A DNA stretch of 64,000 bases, taken from assembly GCF_900111765.1 (NCBI RefSeq), contig NZ_FOIB01000012.1, positions 248,001 to 312,000 on the forward strand, in the 5' to 3' direction. This DNA is from Myxococcus fulvus (GTDB lineage Bacteria > Myxococcota > Myxococcia > Myxococcales > Myxococcaceae). How positions within the stretch are numbered: position 1 is the stretch's first letter; each line of letters begins with the position of its first letter. The translations under genes were made by a program, and so were the position numbers. This document shows, in pieces, positions 36,917 through 45,417 of the stretch. The notes under the pieces were generated by a model. The model did no database searches. It was given only the letters and a program-made list of their open reading frames with translations, and had not been told where the DNA came from.

Positions 36917-37600
36917 ACCGCCCCAGGGCCGCAGGAACGCCGTTGTCTGCTCCAGGATGAAGGGCAGGGACGCCGTCAGCTCGTGCCCGTCGTCCACCTC
37001 CACCAGCTTCACGTTGCGACGGCCCTGGGCCCACTGACGCGAGTTGGCGATGTCACACGTGTCGTCCGCTCGCCCGTGGATGAGCAGCGTGGGCACCCTC
37101 ACGTCGGGCCAGTTCCCCAGGCGCTCGTCCAACGCCAGCGCGTCCTCGACGAAACCCCAGTGGACTCGCGACGTGCGCTTCTCCGCGAAGTCCTCCGTCG
37201 GAATCCAACCCGACGTCCGCCAGTGCTCCCAGAACGCCTCGCCCATCCGCTTTCGCAGCTGCGTCACGATGTGGAACGCCGGCGCCATCAACACCAGGCC
37301 ACACACTCGCGCGTCCTCCGCCGCGACTCTCGCCGCCGTCAGCCCTCCCAGGCTCGAACCCAACAACACCACCCGGTCCTGCTCCCCACCCAGCGCCGCT
37401 CGCACCGTGTCCGTGATGGCGCTCAGCTTCAGCTCCTCGAAAGAAGGCACCCTCAGGTTCAACCGCTCGATGTGGAGGCCCAACGGCTCGAAGTGGCGGC
37501 TCAATGCCAGACCCTTCGTCGAGTCCGGCCCCGAGGCGAAGCCATGCAGATACATGAAGCGAGGAGCCAGGGGCACGGGCGCTGGAGGATGGTCGCTCAT
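36908..37600 (-). CDS. YqiA/YcfP-like alpha/beta hydrolase
   Basis: The protein is about 230 residues. It opens with FMYLHGFASGPDSTKGLAL, typical of YqiA-type esterases, and has the nucleophile elbow LLGSSLGGLTAARVA (G-x-S-x-G), the acid loop LIHGRADDTCDI and the catalytic His in DDGHELTAS. It is a cytoplasmic esterase or lipase-like enzyme of unknown substrate. The start is either ATG 37600 or GTG 37609; a GGAGG lies between them, so the choice is uncertain. The 3' end overlaps the last immunity gene on the other strand. Confidence 0.82.
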   Translation of the reverse strand: MSDHPPAPVPLAPRFMYLHGFASGPDSTKGLALSRHFEPLGLHIERLNLRVPSFEELKLSAITDTVRAALGGEQDRVVLLGSSLGGLTAARVAAEDARVCGLVLMAPAFHIVTQLRKRMGEAFWEHWRTSGWIPTEDFAEKRTSRVHWGFVEDALALDERLGNWPDVRVPTLLIHGRADDTCDIANSRQWAQGRRNVKLVEVDDGHELTASLPFILEQTTAFLRPWGGSA

Positions 37601-37650
37601 GTCCTCCACTGTAACGTCGCCCCGGGCCCCCGGCTCAGGTGATTACCCGG

Positions 37651-38001
37651 TCACTTCACCTCGCGCGAGAGCCTCGAGTCCCACGGGCACCAGTGGCCAC
37701 CCGGAAGGAACGCTCCCCCCGCCTCGTCCAGGTGGTCCTCCACGTACACCATGTTCGCGTCGCAGACCTCGATGGCCATCGAGAAGAATCGGATGGTCGA
37801 TGGGTCCAGGTGGAACGAGAACTTCGGGTTGTACGGCTGGGTCCGCTTGACGATGCGGCCATGCACGTGCACCTCGTTCTTCTCCTCGCCGGAGAGAATC
37901 TTCCGGGCATGGGCAATCGTGTTGTCGTCCGTCAGCTCGATGATGAACTCGGTACCAGGGGAGCTCGGCTGTGTGAAGGCGAAGCGGGTGGCGGTGGCCA
38001 T
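37651..38001 (-). CDS. Small BP74-like protein of unknown function
   Basis: The protein is 116 residues and starts at ATG 38001 with AGGAG 7 bases upstream. There is no signal peptide or membrane segment. The sequence (RFAFTQPSSPGTEFIIEL, HARKILSGEE, VHVHGRIVKRT, FHLDPSTIRFFSMAIEVCD, VEDHLDEAGGAFLPG) resembles the BP74 N-terminal domain first known from Dictyostelium and found in scattered bacteria; this is recalled from memory and could be wrong. It lies 134 bases downstream of the retron reverse transcriptase on the same strand, so it might belong to the retron unit. Confidence 0.6.
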   Translation of the reverse strand: MATATRFAFTQPSSPGTEFIIELTDDNTIAHARKILSGEEKNEVHVHGRIVKRTQPYNPKFSFHLDPSTIRFFSMAIEVCDANMVYVEDHLDEAGGAFLPGGHWCPWDSRLSREVK

Positions 38002-38135
38002 GGCACAACTCCTGTGAGGGTGAGGAGCGCCCGATGTAAAGGCTTCGCAATTCCCGCACCACGCGCCCGCAGGGCAGATGTGGAGAAGCGGTGAGTTCCG
38101 AGGGCGCGCCCGCAGCCTTTTCGACAGCGGGCCAA

Positions 38136-39416
38136 TCACCCTCGCGGCTTGCGTCGCCTCGCGAGACGAGCCGCGTGCTCCGGATTCAACATCTTCACGT
38201 ACGCCAGCATCCCGTCGATGCGCGCGCGCTGCTTCGCGTCCCCGCCATCCTCCTGGTGAATCATCGCCCGCAGCTTGCGCCGCTCCTCGCGCGACAGCCC
38301 GAGCCCCGCGTTCACCGTCACGCCCGTGACGCGCTGCCGCCCACCCCGGCGCTGCACCCGCGTCTTCGCTGCGTTCACCTCGAAGCCCTCGTCCCTCACG
38401 TACCTCGCGGCGAGCGCCCGCACCTTCTCCAGCGCCCCCACGTCGTCCCCGGAGAACGTCAGGTCGTCCGCGTAGCGCGTGTACGTATACCCATACCGCC
38501 GCGCCAGCCCCGCGAGCCTCCGGTCCAAGCGCATCACCACCGCGTTGCACAGCCCGGGGCTCGTCGGCGCGCCCTGCACGCACGCTCGCGGCCCCACCGG
38601 CACGTGGAACACCGTCCCCTCCACCTCCACCGGCTGACGCTCCGCCTCCGTCATCAACACCGCCAGCGTCGCCGCCACCGGATAGCCATACCCCAACGCG
38701 AGCAGCAGCCCTCGCACCCGCCCCACCGTGACCGACGGGAAGAAGTCCTTCACGTCCAGCTTCAACACCACCCGGCGCCCCACGTGCGGCGCCGCGCCCG
38801 TCTTGATGGAGCGCCCCGACACGAAACCGTGCGCGTGCTCGCTCCGAGGCAGCTTCGCCACCAGCAACGTCAGGAGCCGGCGCTGCAGCGCCTTGAGCTT
38901 GCGCTTGGGCGCATGCAACAGCCGCGTGCCCCCCGAGCGCTTCGGCACCGAGAACGTCACGTAGTGCGACACCCGCTCGCGGATCCGGTGCGTCGCGTAG
39001 TGCCGGAGCTGACCCACGGTGAGCTCCAGCGCCGCCGCCACGTCCTCCTCCGTCCGCCACACCGGCAGCCCGTAGCGCGTCAGCTGCGCCTCGTCCGTCA
39101 GCAGGTCGCGCACGTCACGGTTGCGCGTGCGGAACGTCGTGGAGAAGAAGCGCCGCGCCTCACCCCGGGTCATCAGGGGCTTGCGGCCCGGTGTGTAGAC
39201 GCGCCTGCCCTTGGGCAAGAGCCGCGCATCCCGGATGATTTCGCGCCGGTGTCCGGGCTTCAGCGGGCCCGAGGTGGCCACCGTCTCCCGCACCACGTCC
39301 GCCGCGCGGCCGCTCGCATCACGCGCGGAGCCGTCGAGCCGCGAGACGTCCCGCGTCACCGGCTTGGGGGTGAAGAGCCCCTTGAACCAACCCAGCGTCG
39401 AGTCGAACCAGCTCAT
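38136..39416 (-). CDS. Retron reverse transcriptase (Mx65-like)
   Basis: The protein is 426 residues. The palm and fingers motifs are clear: HAPKRKLKALQRRLL, VLKLDVKDFFPSVTVGRV (first catalytic Asp), VQGAPTSPGLCN, the active-site YTRYADDLTFSG, and the retron-specific VTG block RVTGVTVNAGLGLSREER. An N-terminal ~110-residue extension precedes the RT core, as in myxobacterial retrons. ATG 39416 is chosen, with GGAG five bases upstream; the length is close to that known for Mx65 RT (about 427) and shorter than Mx162 (485). It primes from the branching G of the msr RNA to make msDNA. The msr-msd locus lies directly upstream. Confidence 0.93.
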   Translation of the reverse strand: MSWFDSTLGWFKGLFTPKPVTRDVSRLDGSARDASGRAADVVRETVATSGPLKPGHRREIIRDARLLPKGRRVYTPGRKPLMTRGEARRFFSTTFRTRNRDVRDLLTDEAQLTRYGLPVWRTEEDVAAALELTVGQLRHYATHRIRERVSHYVTFSVPKRSGGTRLLHAPKRKLKALQRRLLTLLVAKLPRSEHAHGFVSGRSIKTGAAPHVGRRVVLKLDVKDFFPSVTVGRVRGLLLALGYGYPVAATLAVLMTEAERQPVEVEGTVFHVPVGPRACVQGAPTSPGLCNAVVMRLDRRLAGLARRYGYTYTRYADDLTFSGDDVGALEKVRALAARYVRDEGFEVNAAKTRVQRRGGRQRVTGVTVNAGLGLSREERRKLRAMIHQEDGGDAKQRARIDGMLAYVKMLNPEHAARLARRRKPRG

Positions 39417-39419
39417 GGT

Positions 39420-39580
39420 GCTCCGGGAGGGGCCAGGGGACGACCTGCGAGGCGCTGGACCCGGGGCTCCCTGCGTTCCGTACGCAGGGACCCTGGAGAA
39501 GAAGTGGGGACAAAACACCGCCGCGGCGAAACACCACGGCACCGACGGCTCATCTGTGAGCCCCAGCCCTTCCCGTGAGC
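39420..39580 (-). ncRNA. Retron msr-msd RNA with a1/a2 inverted repeats
   Basis: Just upstream of the RT, two segments on the minus strand pair over 18 bp with one bulge and one mismatch. They are a1 (39580-39561, GCTCACGGGAAGGGCTGGGG) and a2 (39440-39420, TCCCCTGGCCCCTCCCGGAG then C). About 120 bases lie between them, fitting the small Mx65 type (49-nt RNA plus 65-nt DNA) rather than the Mx162 type. After a1 comes a short GGCTCA / TGAGCC hairpin and then a 7-bp GCCGTGG / CCGCGGC hairpin (39540-39520) as the msr part. The msd part holds a stem CCCTGCGT / ACGCAGGG around ACGGA (about 39471-39491). The exact branching G could not be assigned. Confidence 0.75.
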
Positions 39581-39581
39581 G

Positions 39582-41198
39582 TCACCGGTTATCGTCATCA
39601 CCGTCCTCGCCGTCAAGCGCCTCGCCCCCGTCCTCGTCCTCGCGCTTCGCCGCCTTCTCCATCCGCCGGGCGTCGAGCGCGGCCTCCGAGGGCGCCGCCG
39701 AGCTCGCCCGCTCCTGGCGTCGCGTCTTCGCCAGCCGCAGCAGCGCGAGCAGGTGCGCGCACGGCCCGTGGTTCATCAGGTTCTCGCGGAAGAACTCGCA
39801 CCCACACTTGCCGAACAGCAGCCGGTCCTCGTCGTTCAGCACCAGCTCCACGGCGGTCTGCGGCCCCACGCTCCCGTGCACCACCCAGTCGCGATGCACC
39901 ACCTCGCGCAGCACCGGGCCCTCGGGCGTCGGCAGCTTGCGCACCTTGCGCGTCTCGCGCACGTCCTCGCTCGTCACGACCACCTGGCCCGCCGCCGTCA
40001 GCCGCTCCGCCTCCTCGCGCCTCGGGTCCGGCGGATACATCCGTCCCAGGTCCACCGGCGTCGCGAACAACTCGCGGTGACGCCAGCGCCGCGCCTCGAC
40101 GTCGAACATCACCCGTCCCGTCGCGCACTGCGCCGCCAGCGCTGCCGCCACTCGCGCCTTGTCCGCGCCCAGGGCCTGCACGACCTCCTCCGTGGAGGCG
40201 TGGAAGCGCTCGCGCAAGAGCCCGAGCACGCGTGTCGCCAGCGCCTCGTCCCGCTCGGGCTCCAAGAGCAGGTCCATCCCCGCGGTGCCCGTCCACCGGT
40301 TCGCCGTCCACCCGGACAGCCCCAGCACGAAGCGCACGCGCGGCCCCAGGTGCACGCTGTAGAAGTGCGGCAGCGCGCGGCCCTTCAGATACACGTCCAC
40401 CGAGTCGGCGTACGGCAGCAGCGGCTCCAGCAGGCGCAGCCGACGCCGTCCCCACGTGCGCACCGTGCGCGGCTCCGTGTGGCCATGCACCGCGCCTCGC
40501 AGCGGCACCCCCTGCTCCCAGGGCTCCAGTACGAGCCTCGCGTCCTGGTCCGGCGTGAACTCGTACCGCAGCGCCCGCGGTGACACCCGCGCCTTGGTGA
40601 AGGTGAGGAAGCGCACCGCCGCGAGCAGGTCCACCGGACGCACCGTCAGCTTCGTGCCCGGCATCGCCATGCCGCCCTGGAGCTGGAGGAAGCCTCGCAC
40701 CCAGTCGTCCGGCACCTCCACCTTCTGCTCGAAGCGTCCGCCCGCGCCCTCCGTGCGCACCTCGAAGCCCTCGGCGCCCACGCGCAGGTGCGTGTCCCGG
40801 CTGGTGCGCAGCTCCCCCAGCGCGGACCACAGCCACGCTGTGAAGTCCACGTTCGTCGTGCCGCAGGCCACCTCGCCCTCGGGCTCGAAGCACTCGCGGT
40901 CCACGATGACCATCCCGTACGCGCTCTGGTCCTGGCTGAACGCCTCGAAGAAGACCCGGTCCGGGTGCACGGTGATGATGGGGTCCAGCACTCCCCACCA
41001 CGTCGAGGTCCACTCGTCCGAGTGCCAGATGAGCTGCCCCAGCGCCTGCAGCGCCAGTCGCAAGGGCAGCACGTCCTTCGCCACCTTCGCGTGGAAGCGC
41101 ACTGGCCGGTGCTGGTCCACCGACAGGCCCAACAGCGAACGCTCGCGCGTGGACTCGAAGACGGAGGGCGTCGCGTACAACAGGCCGAAGGTCGTCAC
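39582..41198 (-). CDS. SWIM zinc-finger protein
   Basis: The protein is 538 residues. Near the C-terminus is a SWIM motif: CGCEFFRENLMNHGPCAHLLAL (C-x-C ... C-x-H, about 461-482), followed by an acidic tail (EDEDGGEALDGEDGDDDN). The long N-terminal part is a mixed alpha/beta region without a recognised enzyme motif; a winged-helix-like piece (ERFHASTEEVVQALGADKARVAAALAAQC) lies in the middle. SWIM domains bind nucleic acid or protein. The GTG start at 41198 overlaps the stop of the gene at 41195-43138 by four bases, so the two are coupled. Together they stand back-to-back with the MoxR operon and probably belong to it. The stop lies just upstream of the retron a1 element. Confidence 0.85.
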   Translation of the reverse strand: MTTFGLLYATPSVFESTRERSLLGLSVDQHRPVRFHAKVAKDVLPLRLALQALGQLIWHSDEWTSTWWGVLDPIITVHPDRVFFEAFSQDQSAYGMVIVDRECFEPEGEVACGTTNVDFTAWLWSALGELRTSRDTHLRVGAEGFEVRTEGAGGRFEQKVEVPDDWVRGFLQLQGGMAMPGTKLTVRPVDLLAAVRFLTFTKARVSPRALRYEFTPDQDARLVLEPWEQGVPLRGAVHGHTEPRTVRTWGRRRLRLLEPLLPYADSVDVYLKGRALPHFYSVHLGPRVRFVLGLSGWTANRWTGTAGMDLLLEPERDEALATRVLGLLRERFHASTEEVVQALGADKARVAAALAAQCATGRVMFDVEARRWRHRELFATPVDLGRMYPPDPRREEAERLTAAGQVVVTSEDVRETRKVRKLPTPEGPVLREVVHRDWVVHGSVGPQTAVELVLNDEDRLLFGKCGCEFFRENLMNHGPCAHLLALLRLAKTRRQERASSAAPSEAALDARRMEKAAKREDEDGGEALDGEDGDDDNR

Positions 41199-43138
41199 GG
41201 CGAGGCCTCCTTCGTGGACGCGGAGAAGATGCGGGGCGACTCGGCGGGCCCGCGCAGCTCGGGCCAGCGCTGGAGCACCTTCGCCAGCAGCTCCACCAGC
41301 TCCTCCTTGGGATAGCGCTGGTCGGGCAGGGCGAAGGCGTCGCGCATCCGGGCGAGCAGCCTTCGCGCCGTGTCCACGTCATGCAGCGCCGCGTTGGACA
41401 GCGCGCTGAACGCCATCAGCCGCGTGCGACGGTGCAGGGGACGCAGGAGCGCGGCCTGGAGCACGTCCGTGTTGCTCGCGGCGAGCTCACGCGCGCGCGG
41501 GGAGTCGCGACCGAGGAGCCGGAACGCGAGCGCCTGCACGTGAATCTGCGGCGACTCCAGCAGGTCCCTCACCGCGCGCGGGTCCGCGAGGTAGAGCTCA
41601 TCCGAGCGCATGAGCAACAGCCGCGCGAGCCGATTCTGGGACAGGAGCGTCTTGTCCGCCCAGATGGCGTACGCGGGGATGGCCCCGAGCACGTTGGCGG
41701 CGCGGCGCGCGAAGACGCCGTCCTCCTTCGGCAGCTCCTCGTAGTGCGTGGCGAGTGCATCCAACACCCGGACCCACTCGCGCTGACGCTTGTTGCCCGA
41801 GTGCGTGGGCGGGGCCTGCGTCGCCGCGCGGCTGGCGAGGAAGTCCAGCAGCTCCTCGTCCCGGCGCTCCAGCGCGCGCCCCACCAGCTCCGGGTACGAC
41901 GAGTGCCAGCCGGAGGACACATGCATGCGGAACGGGCCGCGGAGCAGCTCCGGGAAGCGCGCGTACAGCATCACCGCCGTGGTGTCCGTCAGCGGCAGCA
42001 CGCGGGTGATGCCGAAGCCGGGCCGGTTCCACTCGCCGCCCGTGCCCGCCACCTGGAGCAGCCGCCCGCGCGTCACCGTCGGGTCCGCCTTCGCGTCGTG
42101 CACCAGCGAGAGCACCTCCTGGTCGAAGGTCTCCGCCGTCGCCGACGTGCGCAGCGCCGTGCCCCACACGTCCTCCCAGCCGCGCACCCGGCACAGCTCC
42201 AGCAACTCCGGCAGCCCCTTCGCGTTCTTGCCCCGGGAGCCGTAGCCCGACCAACGCGGGAAGACCGCGGACAGGTGCGCGAGCAGGTAGGGCACCACGT
42301 CGCGCCCGCGCTTCTCCGCCAGCTCCACGAAGACCTCCGCCGCTCCCGTCGGCGCGAGGTCCGGGTGGTGCTCCTCCAGCGCGCGCACCAGCGCCTGTGC
42401 ATCCGTCACCGACTGCGTGAGCGCGAACACGTCCGCGCGCCACGCGTCCTCGGTGACGAGCCGGCGATAGATGGCCCAGGCCAGCTCGGTGTCTCCGCGC
42501 GCGAGCAGCCGCTCCCGCAGCGTGGTCCACATCGCGTGCTGCTTCTCCTGGGGAACCCCGGGGCCCCACGCGAAGGGCAGGCGTTGACGGATGAAGGGCC
42601 GGGCGAGCTCCGCGTCCACGTCATCCAGCGCGAGCGCCGTCGCCTCGTCGAGGCGCCCCGTCTCCACGTCCAGCTTGGTCAGCACCAGGTGTCGGGCCGC
42701 CCGCGTCCTGGCGTCGCCAAAGCGCTTCGTGAGGTCCTCGCGCCAGCGGGCCTCGGCCTTCTTCATGCCCAGGCCCTGCTGTCGCCACTCGTACAGCCGG
42801 CGGAAGACCTCCACGTCGTCGTGGCGGTCCGCGTCCGCGAGCCACGTCTCCAGCGCGGCGGCGTTCTCGCCCTGCCAGGGGTCCACCCACGCCCCGGCCG
42901 CGGTGAGGTTGCCCACCCTCAACCACGACAGGATGAGCGGACGGAACAGCACGCGGTCCCTCACGTGCAGCGACGGGCCCCACAGCCAGGAGAACTCCCG
43001 GAACCAGGGCCGCTGCGCGAGCGCCTCCAGCTCCGCGCGCAGCTCCGCGTTGGATTGCCTGCGCGCGAAGGTGCTCCGGATGGCGGCGTCCATCTCCCGC
43101 GCCTCGCGTCGTCTGCGCTGCTCCCAGCTCTCGCTCAC
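41195..43138 (-). CDS. Large alpha-helical repeat protein, partner of the SWIM protein
   Basis: The protein is about 647 residues, predicted cytoplasmic, and made almost wholly of amphipathic helices with HEAT/TPR-like spacing (LETWLADADRHDDVEVFRRL, ARELAASNTDVLQAALLRPL, RTRLMAFSALSNAALHD). No catalytic motif was seen. A GTG at 43138 (VSESWEQRRRREAREMD...) is chosen as start; ATG 43093 is an alternative, and neither has a clear Shine-Dalgarno. It is coupled to the SWIM gene by a four-base overlap, and follows the outer-membrane protein gene by 52 bases on the same strand. A scaffold or sensor role is an inference. Confidence 0.65.
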   Translation of the reverse strand: MSESWEQRRRREAREMDAAIRSTFARRQSNAELRAELEALAQRPWFREFSWLWGPSLHVRDRVLFRPLILSWLRVGNLTAAGAWVDPWQGENAAALETWLADADRHDDVEVFRRLYEWRQQGLGMKKAEARWREDLTKRFGDARTRAARHLVLTKLDVETGRLDEATALALDDVDAELARPFIRQRLPFAWGPGVPQEKQHAMWTTLRERLLARGDTELAWAIYRRLVTEDAWRADVFALTQSVTDAQALVRALEEHHPDLAPTGAAEVFVELAEKRGRDVVPYLLAHLSAVFPRWSGYGSRGKNAKGLPELLELCRVRGWEDVWGTALRTSATAETFDQEVLSLVHDAKADPTVTRGRLLQVAGTGGEWNRPGFGITRVLPLTDTTAVMLYARFPELLRGPFRMHVSSGWHSSYPELVGRALERRDEELLDFLASRAATQAPPTHSGNKRQREWVRVLDALATHYEELPKEDGVFARRAANVLGAIPAYAIWADKTLLSQNRLARLLLMRSDELYLADPRAVRDLLESPQIHVQALAFRLLGRDSPRARELAASNTDVLQAALLRPLHRRTRLMAFSALSNAALHDVDTARRLLARMRDAFALPDQRYPKEELVELLAKVLQRWPELRGPAESPRIFSASTKEASP

Positions 43139-43190
43139 ACGTGGAGGTCTACACCGTCCCGGCTTGGGCGCGCACGCGGGAAGGTTTCGC

Positions 43191-43784
43191 TCAGAAGCGG
43201 ACCACCGGGCCGACAATCACGGACTGGAGGAGCTTGGCGCACTCGTTCACCGACTCGCGCGAGAGCTTCACGTCGCAGAACTGGAACGCGGTGGCGGCGG
43301 AGATGCCCCAGCGCGAGCTGAACCAGCCATCCACGCCCACGCGGAAGGCCATGCTCGTGGTGTCCACGTTCTTGCGCAGGAAGGTGCCGAACTCGTCCGG
43401 CGCGAAGGTGCTGCCCCAGCTCTTCGACAGCCGCGCGCCCACCCACGGGTTGATGGGCTTGTCCCGGAAGAAGCGCAGCCGCGCCTCGATGCCCACCGCC
43501 TTGTAATCCAGTTGCGTCCGCTCCAGGCGGTCCTGCCGGGCCGCGTCCCGCAGCTCGTTGCCCCACGTCTCGGAGACCTCCGCGAGCAGGCCGATGGACA
43601 GCCCCGGCGGCGACTCCACGCCCAGGTAGCCGTGCAGCGCGGGGCCCTTCGCGCGCAAGTCGCTCAGGTGGTCCAGGGTGATGCCCGCGCCCAGTGACGC
43701 GTAGCCATGCCAGCCGTCCGCCACCGCTTGTGTGCCCACGCCGAGCACACCCACCAGCGCCACCCACTTCGACATCTTTTTCAT
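43191..43784 (-). CDS. Small outer-membrane beta-barrel-like protein
   Basis: The protein is 197 residues. MKKMSKWVALVGVLGVGTQAVADG is a clear signal peptide. The rest shows alternating strands (YASLGAGITLDHL, LSIGLLAEVSETWGNEL, AVGIEARLRFFRDKPINPWVGARLS) and ends in IVGPVVRF, whose terminal Phe fits the BAM recognition signal. A transmembrane barrel of about eight strands is likely. It is the first gene leftwards from the divergent region 43785-43973 opposite the MoxR gene, and may share regulation with the SWIM arm, though its biological link is uncertain. Confidence 0.75.
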   Translation of the reverse strand: MKKMSKWVALVGVLGVGTQAVADGWHGYASLGAGITLDHLSDLRAKGPALHGYLGVESPPGLSIGLLAEVSETWGNELRDAARQDRLERTQLDYKAVGIEARLRFFRDKPINPWVGARLSKSWGSTFAPDEFGTFLRKNVDTTSMAFRVGVDGWFSSRWGISAATAFQFCDVKLSRESVNECAKLLQSVIVGPVVRF

Positions 43785-43973
43785 GGAACGCAGTCTATGT
43801 CCGACCCGACGCCGGGGCATGAAGAGGTGTGAGTGCCCTGGGGTCGGCCTGGGTGGGCGACCTGGCCATTCCTGTCGCGCTGGAATCCCGGCACCGCGAG
43901 GCAGGCGTGTGTCGACTGGAGGGTGTCCGGGGACTCTTCGCGCCGGCCAAGTCCGGCGGTTAGGCTTTCGTGC

Positions 43974-45158
43974 ATGTCCGTCACCTTCGAAGCCGCGGCC
44001 AGCGCCGTCCGCGATGCCCTCTCCGACGCGGGTCGGGGGCTCGTCGAGCGCGAGGCCATGGTGGAGCTCATCGCGCTGTCCGCCGTCGCCGGTGAGCACC
44101 TGCTCGTCATCGGGCCCCCCGGCACCGCGAAGAGCGAGGCCGTCCGTCGCACCGCTCGCGCGCTGGGCGGCTCCTACTTCGAGTACCTGCTGGGCCGCTT
44201 CACCGAGCCGTCCGAGCTGTTCGGTCCGGTGGACCTGCGCAAGCTGCGCGAGGGCCTGGTGGAGACGCAGACCACGGGCATGTTGCCGGAGGCGGACGTC
44301 GCGTTCCTCGACGAGGTCTTCCTCGGCTCCACCGCCATCCTGAACACGCTGCTGGGGTTGCTCAACGAGCGGACGTTCCGACGGGGGCACACGCGGATGA
44401 AGTGTCCGCTGCGCGTCTGCGTGGGCGCGGCGAACGCGCTGCCGGAGGACGAGTCGCTCGCGGCGTTCGCGGACCGGTTCCTGGCGCGCATCTTCGTCGA
44501 GCCCGTGCCGGACCCGCGGCTGGAGGACCTGCTCGCCGGTGGCGCGATGCCGTGGGACGCGGAGGGCGGGCGGTGGGTGTCGTTGGAGACGCTCGATGTG
44601 CTCTCGCGGGCGGCGCGCGAGGCGGACCTCGCGGGCGTCCGGCCGCAGCTGGCGCATGCGCTGCGCTCGCTGCGCGCGGCGGGGCTGGGGTTGTCGGACC
44701 GGCGCGCGGTGAAGGCACAGCGCCTGGTGGCCGCCGCGGGAGTGCTGGCGGGGCGCTCGGTGCCCACGGCCTCGGATTTGTGGCCGCTGGTGTACGTGGT
44801 GCCGACGAAGGAGGGACAGGCGCTCGCGCGCGATGTGCTGCGGGACGTGCTGGCCTCGTCGGAGAACCCGGCGCTCGCGGCGGCGGCGCTGGAGGCGAGT
44901 GCCGGTCCCCGGGCTCGCGCGCAGCGGCTCGCGCAGGCGGGACAGGCGCTGCTCGCGGAGCGGCCCGCGTCGGACTCGGCGGAGGCGCTCGCGGTCTGGC
45001 GGCTGAAGCTGGAGGGCGTGGCTCGGGAGATGGACGCGAGCTTCGCTCCGGAGTCGCTGAGTGATGACCTGAAGGTGCTGCGCGCGGGGCTCACCGAGGC
45101 GCTCGCCGTGAATGGGGCGGTGAGTTCCGAGACGGTGGCCCGGGTGCAAGGGGTCTGA
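43974..45158 (+). CDS. MoxR-family AAA+ ATPase of a ternary system
   Basis: The protein is 394 residues. Walker A is LLVIGPPGTAKSEAV (about 44-58), Walker B is VAFLDEVFLG (109-118), sensor 1 lies in VCVGAANALPED, the Arg finger region is FADRFLARIFV, and an alpha-helical lid follows. RavA/MoxR ATPases work as chaperone-like remodelers with vWA-domain partners. Here the gene is followed by a small bpX gene, a vWA-like/beta-propeller gene and a bpX6 gene, which is the composition of the predicted MoxR-vWA-beta-propeller ternary conflict systems. ATG 43974 is preferred because homology begins there; upstream in-frame starts exist. The next gene is 259 bases away. Confidence 0.9.
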   Translation: MSVTFEAAASAVRDALSDAGRGLVEREAMVELIALSAVAGEHLLVIGPPGTAKSEAVRRTARALGGSYFEYLLGRFTEPSELFGPVDLRKLREGLVETQTTGMLPEADVAFLDEVFLGSTAILNTLLGLLNERTFRRGHTRMKCPLRVCVGAANALPEDESLAAFADRFLARIFVEPVPDPRLEDLLAGGAMPWDAEGGRWVSLETLDVLSRAAREADLAGVRPQLAHALRSLRAAGLGLSDRRAVKAQRLVAAAGVLAGRSVPTASDLWPLVYVVPTKEGQALARDVLRDVLASSENPALAAAALEASAGPRARAQRLAQAGQALLAERPASDSAEALAVWRLKLEGVAREMDASFAPESLSDDLKVLRAGLTEALAVNGAVSSETVARVQGV

Positions 45159-45199
45159 GGCGCCCCGAGGGGTCTTCAGGCCCCGGTGCTCGGACCTTG

Positions 45200-45417
45200 G
45201 CGAGGACAGGCTGTGGGGAGGCGTGTGTGTCGAGGCATGGACAGGCGCGGCGTGACGCGGGTGCTCGCCGGGAGTGGACGATGGGCGGGTGTGCGGCGGA
45301 GCACGGACAGGCTCGGTGGGGCGCAAGATGCCGCGCTGATGCGGCAGGCTTTCGGCTCGGAGCGCCTGGTGCGAGGCGTGTGGTGGAGCATCGACAGGCG
45401 CGCGGTGGAGCACGGAC
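45200..45417. repeat. Degenerate short repeats between MoxR and the bpX gene
   Basis: The gap between two otherwise tightly packed genes carries several copies of a GGACAGGC-like unit followed by a G-rich run: near 45204 (GGACAGGCTGTGGGG), 45239 (GGACAGGCGCGGCGTG), 45305 (GGACAGGCTCGGTGGGG) and 45392 (CGACAGGCGCGCGGTGG). The last is followed by GGAGCACGGACATGAG at the start of the next gene, and a similar GGAGCACGGACAG lies at 45298-45310. No gene is seen in the gap. Confidence 0.5.

Noticed and set aside
39417-39542. 42-residue N-terminal extension of the reverse transcriptase (MPWCFAAAVFCPHFF...)
   Set aside because: It would be encoded by the msr-msd region itself; the internal ATG at 39416 has a proper ribosome site and gives the expected RT length.
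39420-39580. Assignment to the Mx162/Sa163 retron class
   Set aside because: Spacing between a1 and a2 (about 120 nt) and RT length (426 aa) are too short for a 162-nt msDNA with a 485-aa RT.
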